Shown piece after piece: positions 6,070-11,925 of a DNA stretch of 11,925 nucleotides. Source of the DNA: JAFAVN01 sp036378375 (lineage in GTDB: Bacteria > Verrucomicrobiota > Verrucomicrobiia > Chthoniobacterales > JAFAMB01). The position numbers were made by a program, and so were the translations under genes. The stretch covers positions 1 through 11,925 of the forward strand of contig DASUWQ010000596.1 in the NCBI GenBank assembly GCA_036378375.1. Direction: 5' to 3'. The stretch's first letter is position 1. Every line of letters begins with the position of its first letter. The notes beneath the pieces were generated by a model, which had not been told where the DNA came from, made no database searches, and saw only the letters and a list, made by a program, of their open reading frames with translations.

Positions 6070-7191
6070 TTATTGGTACTCTTGGGGCGTGGTCAGAATC
6101 GACCGGGTTGATTGCGCCAAGAGCATGGCGGAATTGTCCGGTAGTTTAGCGGCGATTTCCCGCAGCTCTTTTAGCGCAGTTTTTGCTTTAGCGAGATCCG
6201 ATTGAAATTCCTTCTTTAGATCAGCAACATTAACGTCGTCAGTTGCATTCTGGGGAGTGGCTACTAACTCTTTTAATGTGGTTTGACAGGTCGCGAATGC
6301 GACCGATACGGCTTTCCGCGCTTGCGGATTCGCAATGGCGCTCTCTGCCAATTGCTTTGCTAACCGACTAATCGTCTCGGCTTGTTTGATATCAACGCTG
6401 ACACTAGCGAGCACCAGCATAGAAAAGTGACTTCCGCCGTTCTCGTTTACGACCGAGTCAAAACTAACAGTAGCGACATCAGGTAACAGCTGGCGAACGC
6501 GCTCGAGCGTCTTCTTATCGTCGGCCTTCAAACCGTTGATCAGCGTTTCGGTCTGCTTATTTAGACAGCCGGTATAAGCGTCGGCAACCGAGCGGACGCC
6601 CGCATTGCTGGTATCGTTGATCTTCTGCGATACGTCGTCCACCACCAGGTGATCCTGTCGGAGAAGATCTTGGCAATCTAAAATAAGACTACCCTCTGAA
6701 TTCGTTTCTGGGTTAACAGGGATGCCGATATCGATATGCAAACTAATGCCATCGACTTTACCGAGAGCGCCTTCGACGCTCTTTTTCGTTGTACGAACAA
6801 GAGTCCCTAGGTCGGCTGGCGTGACCGGGATGTTAAAACTGAGCATCCCAAGAGGGCCGACCTCTTGCCGCGTTGGGTATCCGGCCAGCGGTTGGTTCGT
6901 CCGAGAATTGACCATGTTGACTTCGATTGTAGGCCTCGGCTGATTTGGTGTCTCTCTGATGTAGATGCGGATCGGTAGGCGGCCCAAATCTCCTTCAACT
7001 ATCCGCCGTTCCTTCGATGCTAACAGAGCACCTGCCGGCAGTTCGATTTCGTCTGGCACGTTGCCGTAGGAATCCGAGTGAAACCGGACCGTCGCCTTAA
7101 TTTCAGGGAGCGACGGGTTTTGCATCTCTTCTGCAATTGCCGAGGGCAAGCCGGACGCGATTAGTACCGCACTGAGAAGCGTTATCCGCAT
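6070..7191 (-). CDS. Exported protein of unknown function
   Basis: 373 residues from the ATG at 7191, which begins a clean Sec signal peptide (MRITLLSAVLIASGLPSAIA, then EE). A GTG at 7236 would add 15 residues (MTKRAFPDSLDGAAP) ahead of the signal and is less likely. I do not recognise the family. After the signal, residues about 25-160 alternate in a way that suggests beta structure (for example IRIYIRE, LHIDIGIPV). The rest, about 175-350, looks mostly helical, with a heptad-like charged segment at about 322-350 (DLKKEFQSDLAKAKTALKEL). Cysteines lie at 173, 209 and 302. There are no further membrane segments, no catalytic motif and no lipobox. It is convergent with the prolyl isomerase, and its 5' side faces the repeat cluster. 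No good Shine-Dalgarno sequence is seen. Confidence 0.75.
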   Translation of the reverse strand: MRITLLSAVLIASGLPSAIAEEMQNPSLPEIKATVRFHSDSYGNVPDEIELPAGALLASKERRIVEGDLGRLPIRIYIRETPNQPRPTIEVNMVNSRTNQPLAGYPTRQEVGPLGMLSFNIPVTPADLGTLVRTTKKSVEGALGKVDGISLHIDIGIPVNPETNSEGSLILDCQDLLRQDHLVVDDVSQKINDTSNAGVRSVADAYTGCLNKQTETLINGLKADDKKTLERVRQLLPDVATVSFDSVVNENGGSHFSMLVLASVSVDIKQAETISRLAKQLAESAIANPQARKAVSVAFATCQTTLKELVATPQNATDDVNVADLKKEFQSDLAKAKTALKELREIAAKLPDNSAMLLAQSTRSILTTPQEYQ

Positions 7192-7249
7192 AGGCGCTGC
7201 GCCATCTAGAGAATCAGGAAACGCCCTTTTTGTCACGCCGACTGTTGGA

Positions 7250-7284
7250 GTGAGAAGTGAGACGTGAGAAGTGAGAAGTGAGAG
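7250..7284. repeat. Five-unit 7-bp tandem repeat (GTGAGAA type)
   Basis: Five adjacent heptamers: GTGAGAA, GTGAGAC, GTGAGAA, GTGAGAA, GTGAGAG. They lie about 60 bases upstream of the start of the unknown exported protein, so the array may lie in that gene's promoter or leader region. Confidence 0.85.
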
Positions 7285-7375
7285 GCGGTGCTCGAGAAGC
7301 TCTCAAACTTCGGCGATCTGGCCAAAGCGGCTGTCCTCGCCTGATCCGCGGATTGGTCAGCAACCGCAAGTAAAA

Positions 7376-7419
7376 CCCAATCAAACGCGAATGGACACGA
7401 ATGAACGCGAATGATTGGG
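7376..7419. repeat. Hairpin enclosing three 10-bp-spaced CGAATG repeats
   Basis: CGAATG occurs at 7388, 7398 and 7408, exactly 10 bases apart (CGAATGGACA, CGAATGAACG, CGAATGATTG). The block is bracketed by CCCAATCAAACGCG (7376-7389) and CGCGAATGATTGGG (7406-7419), which are complementary except for a two-base internal mismatch. The result is a 12-pair stem with a 16-base loop. Confidence 0.75.
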
Positions 7420-7483
7420 AGCGACGGGTGGGGTCACATCGGTAGACGTTTGCTCTGCGATTGATTCAGCCGATGGGATTCCC

Positions 7484-7592
7484 AGCTCCGTAGGAGCGAA
7501 ATCTTTATAGCAGCAGTAACGTAAATTGAGACTAGCTCCGTTAGGAGCGACATAGAAGGTTGTTCCCGACTAGATGTCGCTCCTACGGAGCT
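7484..7592. repeat. Three copies of an AGCTCCGTAGGAGCGACAT repeat, the third inverted
   Basis: Copy 1, AGCTCCGTAGGAGCGA, is at 7484-7499. Copy 2, at 7534-7553, has one extra T after CCG. Copy 3, at 7574-7592, is inverted (ATGTCGCTCCTACGGAGCT). Copies 2 and 3 can form a 19-pair stem with one bulge around a 20-base loop. Each copy also contains its own short dyad (GCTCC/GGAGC). The arrangement is like that of interspersed REP-type palindromes. No gene lies here. Confidence 0.8.
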
Positions 7593-7617
7593 GTTTTCAA
7601 TGCCGCGCCGGGACCGG

Positions 7618-7697
7618 ATCGGACTCATGCGACCCATTGGACTAACGAGGTAGATCTGGCTGACTCTTATAAGTCCTATCAGTCGCATAGGTCCCAT
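7618..7697. repeat. Palindromic array of 9-bp periodic repeats
   Basis: The left half (7618-7643) reads as ATCGGACTC, ATGCGACCC, ATTGGACT. The right half (7672-7697), read on the minus strand, gives ATGGGACCT, ATGCGACTG, ATAGGACT. The halves are therefore imperfect inverted copies (about 19 of 26 positions agree) around a 28-base centre. The same 9-bp consensus (ATRGGACYT) makes up the element at 2076-2111. Confidence 0.7.
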
Positions 7698-7759
7698 TTG
7701 ATCTGTGCCCGCAGCTTCCTGGCGTCTACTCGATACGCAAGATCTTCGGCGCGAGGCGC

Positions 7760-8137
7760 CTAATAATTGGTATTGTTGACGGTGGCAATATCCGGATCGA
7801 GTGGCCTGATTTCTAGGAACAGGCCATAATCCAGGCAAGGATTGCCCGCGGCAATTTCTGCTGCTTCATCGAGACTGTTAGCAACAACAAACCAAAAACC
7901 GCCTATCACTTCCTTCGATTCTCCGAAAGGTCCGTCGGTTATCACGTTCCGGCGGCCGACGGTTCTTCCTTCGGACGTTAATCGCTGCCCGTGCTTCATC
8001 TTGCCGTCATCAACCAATCGATCGAGCCAGACATAAAATTGGTCGATTACCTTGGCTATTTGATCTCGAGAAGCCGTTTTATCCCATTGCCCCCTACTAA
8101 GAACCAGATATTCGGACGGGGAAGATTTGGTGGTCAT
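7760..8137 (-). CDS. YCII-related (DGPF-domain) protein
   Basis: 125 residues. The family core is clear: VITDGPFGESKEVIGGFWFV at about 65-84 holds the DGPF motif (Asp68-Gly-Pro-Phe71), followed by SLDEAAEIAAGNPCLDYG and a closing strand LEIRPLD. This is a small cytoplasmic alpha/beta protein of the dimeric alpha-beta-barrel superfamily. In many bacteria DGPF proteins are encoded beside ECF sigma factors, but none is seen here, and the biochemical role of the family is not established. The ATG at 8137 is supported by a good Shine-Dalgarno sequence, GGAGG (8148-8152 on the complementary strand), ten bases upstream. Its stop lies 62 bases to the right of the palindromic array at 7618-7697, so the repeats are downstream of it. 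Confidence 0.9.
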   Translation of the reverse strand: MTTKSSPSEYLVLSRGQWDKTASRDQIAKVIDQFYVWLDRLVDDGKMKHGQRLTSEGRTVGRRNVITDGPFGESKEVIGGFWFVVANSLDEAAEIAAGNPCLDYGLFLEIRPLDPDIATVNNTNY

Positions 8138-8162
8138 AAAGGTTTGTCCTCCAAGTTACGGG

Positions 8163-8182
8163 ATCGCCTAACAACCGGCGAT
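8163..8182 (-). promoter_or_regulatory. Small dyad before the DGPF gene
   Basis: ATCGCC (8163-8168) and GGCGAT (8177-8182) form a 6-bp inverted repeat with an 8-base spacer, just upstream of the Shine-Dalgarno site of the DGPF gene. It could be an operator half-site pair or a leader hairpin. The short arms make chance likely. Confidence 0.25.
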
Positions 8183-8228
8183 TTAGTATCCACTCCAAAT
8201 CGAGTAACCGCATTCAGTCGTGTACTCA

Positions 8229-8272
8229 ATAAAAACTTAGGTCAGATGCTCTTGGCCACGGGTCTAAGACCT
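8229..8272 (-). terminator. Probable intrinsic terminator after the hydrolase lipoprotein gene
   Basis: On the minus strand AGGTC(TT)AGA pairs with TCTGACCT, an 8-pair stem with a two-base bulge. It is followed by AAG and five T residues (8231-8235 on the complement). It begins 44 bases after the hydrolase stop codon. The stem is imperfect, so this is a moderate call. Confidence 0.4.
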
Positions 8273-8315
8273 TACCTCACGACCAAATTCCCGGGTCACT
8301 GATCAGAGCCGGATT

Positions 8316-9842
8316 TCACTCTCGCGCGTTTAACTGGGCTAGTTGGCCACCATTTCCAGTCGCTCTTTTTCTGGGATTCGTTGCAATATTCTCTTCCAGA
8401 ATCCGTTTAATCTCCGCAACTGCCGCAGGATTAGTGAGCAGGGCGGCGTGCCCTGCGGGAACGAATTTCTCTGACTCGGCTCCGTCCAAATGAGAGCTGC
8501 TGTAGTCGACAACTCCGTCTGAGCTATCGGGTCCACCTTCATCTCCCAGGTGCCCAATGATGCTGTGAAAAGGAACCCTGATCGGTAACTCTGCGAGCCG
8601 GTCCAACAGGGGGTTTGGGGCCAGTGAGATGAGGCTGTTTAGTTCACGATGTGTGCTCACTCGAGCAAAGTAGGGATTCAAGGTTCCAGGGTATTGAGTC
8701 TTAAATTCTTTTAGTAGGTTAGCCGGACCGCGCGACTGCCGAATGAGCCGGTCACCGATACTGCCAACGATCCCACCGGCCAGGTAGCTTCCCCGGTGAG
8801 GAACGGCCAAAAAAATGACCCGATCGATAGAGGGTTGATGCCGGAAGAAGAAGTACTGCAAAATCAAATCCTTTTCATTAGCTGGCAACGCCAAGCCGTT
8901 CAGCGGTTTGTTCGCAAACGCATTCCAAAGCGCATCGCCCGAGTCGGAAACCAGAGTGTGGACTAGCAACCCCCCCATGCTATGAGCAATAACGACGACG
9001 TGGCGCGAGGCGACGGCGGTGCCGCTCGGATCGAATAAATGCTGGGTTCGTTCCAGCTCTTTTCGCAATTGCGCTGCGCTCTCCAAAATGGGTTGGCCGG
9101 TCGGATAAAGAAAAAACCACGGCTGATAATGCTCGAGAATTTTCGGGTCCGAGCAGAGATCGTTGGTCAGGTTCTGCCATGACAGGGGTGAGGAAAGCAG
9201 ACCATGAATGAATAGGATGGGAATCTTATTCGGATCGTAAGGATGAATCAGGTAGATGCCGGTCGCGAATCTGGGATTGTCTGGTCTGATGAATGCCTCG
9301 AAGGAGCTCCCCGCCACTTTGCGGGCGTGGGAGAAGAGTACAGCTAAAGTGGCGGTGTAGTCGGCTGCAATCGGATCTGGACCCCCGGCGGACTGTACTA
9401 CGGCCGGATCGAACGAGTCGTAGAGTTTAAGCAAAGGTGGACGTCCTGGCCGGATCTCTTTGACGGCAGTTAAACCAAGTACGATGCCGCTGTTCGGATA
9501 GTGTTTTTCTTCCGGTGTGCTTTCGGGATTCTTGTCGTAAATGACCAGTGGCGTACCTTTCCCGGCGACCCTATATTCGTGGCGGAGACCTTTCTCGTGG
9601 ATTGAGTCTGCCAATAGGATTTGATCGCATTTTGTCAGGTACTTGGCGGATTCCGCTTGTAGAGGAGATGCCCATTGTACCTGTACCGGTTCACCGTCCC
9701 AAAGCATCTCCGGTTTCGTGAAATCCGGATCGATCTGGGATTTAGCCAGATAAGAAACCGCGACGGTGTGAGCGCAGCCGGAAACGAGAATGCAAATCAG
9801 TAGGCGGCTGAGGTGAATGGCGATGGTCTTGGGGCGGTCCAT
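8316..9842 (-). CDS. Alpha/beta-hydrolase (lipase/esterase-like) lipoprotein
   Basis: 508 residues from the ATG at 9842. That start gives a lipoprotein signal: a basic N-terminus, a hydrophobic core and the lipobox LVSGC with Cys23. An upstream start at 9944 would bury the signal and overlap the preceding gene. The C-terminal half is an alpha/beta hydrolase: oxyanion-loop HGL at 213-215, nucleophile elbow AHSMGG with Ser288, candidate acid Asp442 in SSDGVVDYSS, and His465 in PAGHAALL. The elbow has Ala where GxSxG usually has Gly. The VPHRGS segment (347-352) and the DGVV segment resemble large lipases. Residues 24-200 form an N-terminal part I cannot assign. The substrate is unknown; the site of action is a membrane, probably facing the periplasm. 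It starts 43 bases after the DoxX gene and is probably in the same transcript. Confidence 0.85.
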   Translation of the reverse strand: MDRPKTIAIHLSRLLICILVSGCAHTVAVSYLAKSQIDPDFTKPEMLWDGEPVQVQWASPLQAESAKYLTKCDQILLADSIHEKGLRHEYRVAGKGTPLVIYDKNPESTPEEKHYPNSGIVLGLTAVKEIRPGRPPLLKLYDSFDPAVVQSAGGPDPIAADYTATLAVLFSHARKVAGSSFEAFIRPDNPRFATGIYLIHPYDPNKIPILFIHGLLSSPLSWQNLTNDLCSDPKILEHYQPWFFLYPTGQPILESAAQLRKELERTQHLFDPSGTAVASRHVVVIAHSMGGLLVHTLVSDSGDALWNAFANKPLNGLALPANEKDLILQYFFFRHQPSIDRVIFLAVPHRGSYLAGGIVGSIGDRLIRQSRGPANLLKEFKTQYPGTLNPYFARVSTHRELNSLISLAPNPLLDRLAELPIRVPFHSIIGHLGDEGGPDSSDGVVDYSSSHLDGAESEKFVPAGHAALLTNPAAVAEIKRILEENIATNPRKRATGNGGQLAQLNARE

Positions 9843-9885
9843 GCAGGCAATAGGTGAAATCAAGTTTCGTCGCCAGTGTCGGATC

Positions 9886-10380
9886 TCATTGGATTTGAGA
9901 TTTAGCGGCGTCCGGCCAAACACCCAGAATAAGTGCCGCAGCAAAATCGACGAAAACGGAGAAATTGAGTGGTGCCTTTACCCCAAACGATAAGGTCATG
10001 GCGCCAGCGAAGAGCGCGAAAAGCAGGGCACTGGCGAAGGCGACGGGGCGTCGGAATATACCAAGAATCAACGCGATCCCCAACAGCGCCTCTGCGGCGG
10101 TAGCGATGATCGCTAGCGCGGGCGCGAGAGAACTTGGCAAAAAGCTATTTACTTTGGCCGTGTAGGCAACGAAGTGAGTCCAATCTCCCCAGGCCACCGT
10201 GGCTCCTCCAGGCGGCCCCCAGATACCAAACCGATCCGCCACGGCGGAAAGTAAGGTTAGACCTAAAGCCAGCCGCAGTAGCAGCGGAGCAACACTGTGA
10301 GCGATGGCTGATCTATCAAAAAGACCTGGGTGCGTATTCATGGACGTTAGTCGCACTTCAGTAGTACGTGTGGATTTCAT
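9886..10380 (-). CDS. DoxX-family integral membrane protein
   Basis: 164 residues from the ATG at 10380; an ATG at 10341 (giving 151 residues, starting MNTHPGLFDRS) is equally plausible, and neither has a Shine-Dalgarno site. Four hydrophobic segments are seen at about 33-52, 85-109, 112-133 and 140-155, the usual DoxX layout. Segment 1 has the typical LLLRLALGLTLL followed by a short loop. Segment 2 is followed by the GIFRRPVAF turn common in these proteins. DoxX-like proteins are small inner-membrane proteins. Some are linked with quinone-dependent oxidation or oxidative stress, but most have no known role. It lies 81 bases downstream of the exporter gene and 43 bases before the hydrolase, both on the same strand. 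Confidence 0.8.
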   Translation of the reverse strand: MKSTRTTEVRLTSMNTHPGLFDRSAIAHSVAPLLLRLALGLTLLSAVADRFGIWGPPGGATVAWGDWTHFVAYTAKVNSFLPSSLAPALAIIATAAEALLGIALILGIFRRPVAFASALLFALFAGAMTLSFGVKAPLNFSVFVDFAAALILGVWPDAAKSQIQ

Positions 10381-10461
10381 TGCCGGATTTTCTTTGGGTT
10401 CTTTGTGCTTCCTCTCCCGTTGCGAGATTTTGCGGTTGCGACTTTCAAGTTGTCGGTCTGA

Positions 10462-11925
10462 TTATTCCGCGGCCACGTGCTGACCTTTCTGAGCGGCGGA
10501 GCGTTTCATCAACAGTACCAGGAAGGCGAGCCCGACTGCTATTACGGCGAAAATCAGGAAGGCGTCGAAATAAGAAAAAGCCGAGGCCTGTTGTTCCCGC
10601 AGATCCTCCAGCGACTGCAACGCCATCTGGTGAGCTGCGGCCTGGTCTCCGGTCTGTTGCAGGTAAGTTGTGTCCGCCTGAGCGAAAAAAGAGTTCACAG
10701 CCGGGTTCAACGGATCGAGATTCTCGTTGAGCCGTAAGGCATGGAATATCTCTCGCCGTTCCGTGATGGTTTGGCCCATCGAAGTTCCAACGCTGCCACC
10801 TTCGTTGCGCAATAGAGCAAAAAGACCGACGGCTGCGGCACGCAAGTTGCGCGGGATGTAGAGAAACGCAGCCACGTTTAGCGGCGCGAAGGTCATCCCC
10901 AATCCAGTGATCATGACCACCCGTGCCCAGACTACGTCCCACGGGGAAATGTCCAAGTTCATTTGGGACATCCAGTAGCAACCGGCGGCAAGGATTACCA
11001 GACCGATGGCAATCAACCAGCGAGCATCGACTCCGCGGCCCAGCAAAACCCCAACCACGATCAGCGCCAGAATCGTAAAGCCGCCTGCCGGCGATAATAC
11101 CAGCCCGGCATGAAAAGCATCATAACCGAAGAGCGATTCTAAGAACGTAGGCAACAAAGTGCTGCTGCCGTAGAGGATGCCGAACGCGCAGAAGATGATC
11201 AGACAAGAGAAAACAAAGTTTCGGTCGCGCATCGGCCGGAAATTGACGATGGGGTTTGCCTGACGCGTTTCCCAAAATACGAGACCGATGCCGCCGACAA
11301 AAAAAAGAGTTACCAAAACCTGAATCCGGCCAAAGGAGTCGTTGAGCCAATCCCATTCCTGGCCTTTGCTGAGAACGACTTCCCAGCAGATCAAGGTGAG
11401 TGCGAGCAGGCCGAGACCGACGAGGTCGAAATTGAGCGGCTGCTTCTTCAATTCGGCTCGCTGATTACGCAGGTATTCCGGGTCGCGGACCAGGAGCCAG
11501 CAGAGCAAGAGCGCCAACGCGCCCACCGGCAAATTGATGTAAAAGATCCAACGCCAGGAATACTCGTCCGTGATATAACCGCCCAGAGTCGGGCCGATCA
11601 CCGGCGCCAGCAATGCCGCCACGCCGAAGACGGTCTGAGCAGCTCCTTGTTTCTCGGTAGGGAAGCTATCCAATAAGATGGCTTGGCTAGAGGGTTGGAG
11701 ACCGCCGCCAGCCAGACCTTGCATGACCCGGAACAGGATCAATTGGCTGAGGCTTGTGGCCATACCGCAGAGCAGGGAGCTGAGGGTGAAGATAGCGATG
11801 GACAACAGGAAGTAGTTGCGCCGCCCGAGATGCGCTGCCAGCCAACCGGAAATGGGCAGGATAATCGCGTTAGCGGCCAGGTAACTAGTGACCACCCATT
11901 CGCTGTCAGTAACGGCCGCAGAAAG
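10462..11925 (-). CDS. DHA2-family (EmrB/QacA-like) MFS multidrug exporter, 5' end beyond the window
   Basis: 487 residues are visible and the frame stays open to the right edge, so the start is outside. The first in-window residues (LSAAVTDSEWVVTSYLAANA) match the end of helix 1 and the start of helix 2 of EmrB-type transporters, so about 25-40 residues are missing. Motif A-like GWLAAHLGRRNYFLLS, the antiporter motif C (LLAPVIGPTLGGYI) and the DHA2 hallmark WRWIFYINLPVG are all present, with the expected 14-helix pattern. These proteins use the proton gradient to export hydrophobic drugs and usually work with a membrane-fusion partner (EmrA) and an outer-membrane channel. Any such partners would lie outside the window. 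The C-terminal soluble segment before the last helix (about 400-450) is normal for the family. The substrate cannot be told from the sequence. Confidence 0.92.
   Translation of the reverse strand, partial: LSAAVTDSEWVVTSYLAANAIILPISGWLAAHLGRRNYFLLSIAIFTLSSLLCGMATSLSQLILFRVMQGLAGGGLQPSSQAILLDSFPTEKQGAAQTVFGVAALLAPVIGPTLGGYITDEYSWRWIFYINLPVGALALLLCWLLVRDPEYLRNQRAELKKQPLNFDLVGLGLLALTLICWEVVLSKGQEWDWLNDSFGRIQVLVTLFFVGGIGLVFWETRQANPIVNFRPMRDRNFVFSCLIIFCAFGILYGSSTLLPTFLESLFGYDAFHAGLVLSPAGGFTILALIVVGVLLGRGVDARWLIAIGLVILAAGCYWMSQMNLDISPWDVVWARVVMITGLGMTFAPLNVAAFLYIPRNLRAAAVGLFALLRNEGGSVGTSMGQTITERREIFHALRLNENLDPLNPAVNSFFAQADTTYLQQTGDQAAAHQMALQSLEDLREQQASAFSYFDAFLIFAVIAVGLAFLVLLMKRSAAQKGQHVAAE

Noticed and set aside
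7484..7592. Possible CRISPR array
   Set aside because: Only three repeats, of unequal length, with one inverted and unequal spacers (34 and 20 bases), and no cas genes.
7434..7838. Open reading frame of 134 codons on the minus strand
   Set aside because: It runs through two repeat families, overlaps the 3' end of the DGPF gene, and its peptide mirrors the nonamer repeat (MGPMRLIGLIRVS type). It is a by-product of repeats.
9843..9944. Upstream start for the hydrolase lipoprotein
   Set aside because: It would overlap the DoxX gene and put 34 polar residues ahead of the lipoprotein signal.

Overview
The window looks like a chromosomal segment from a Verrucomicrobia-type soil bacterium. A Chthoniobacterales / Candidatus Udaeobacter relative is my best guess. 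The basis is moderate GC, ribosomal proteins of ordinary bacterial type with one unusual extension, secreted DUF885 and cyclophilin proteins, a DGPF/YCII protein, and intergenic DNA rich in short palindromic and periodic repeats. This placement is inference; no marker here fixes the taxon.

Positions 1-2015 (+ strand) hold the end of infA, an intrinsic-terminator-like hairpin, then rpmJ, rpsM, rpsK and rpsD. This is the spc/alpha ribosomal protein cluster. Two things are unusual: S11 (rpsK) carries an extra N-terminal tail of about 88 residues, including five TTP-type hexapeptides, and rpoA and rplQ do not follow rpsD. Instead the cluster ends in a repeat-bearing spacer and meets a convergent gene.

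Positions 2154-5966 hold a secreted DUF885 metallopeptidase-like protein (- strand), the divergent cutA (+), a roughly 260-bp nested palindromic element, and a secreted cyclophilin-type prolyl isomerase with an unassigned C-terminal domain (+). Positions 6070-7191 (-) encode an exported protein I do not recognise.

Positions 7192-7759 are non-coding and hold four different repeat families side by side: a 7-bp tandem array, a hairpin containing a 10-bp repeat, three copies of a GCTCC-type repeat, and a 9-bp-period palindromic array. The 9-bp family recurs after rpsD. I think this repeat content, the concentric palindrome at 4518-4778 and the S11 tail are the most interesting features of the window.

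Positions 7760-11925 are all on the minus strand. In transcription order they are a DHA2/EmrB-type drug exporter (its 5' end lies outside the window), a DoxX-family membrane protein, an alpha/beta-hydrolase lipoprotein, and a YCII/DGPF-domain protein. The first three are close enough to be co-transcribed. A hairpin with a T-tract after the hydrolase probably separates it from the DGPF gene.
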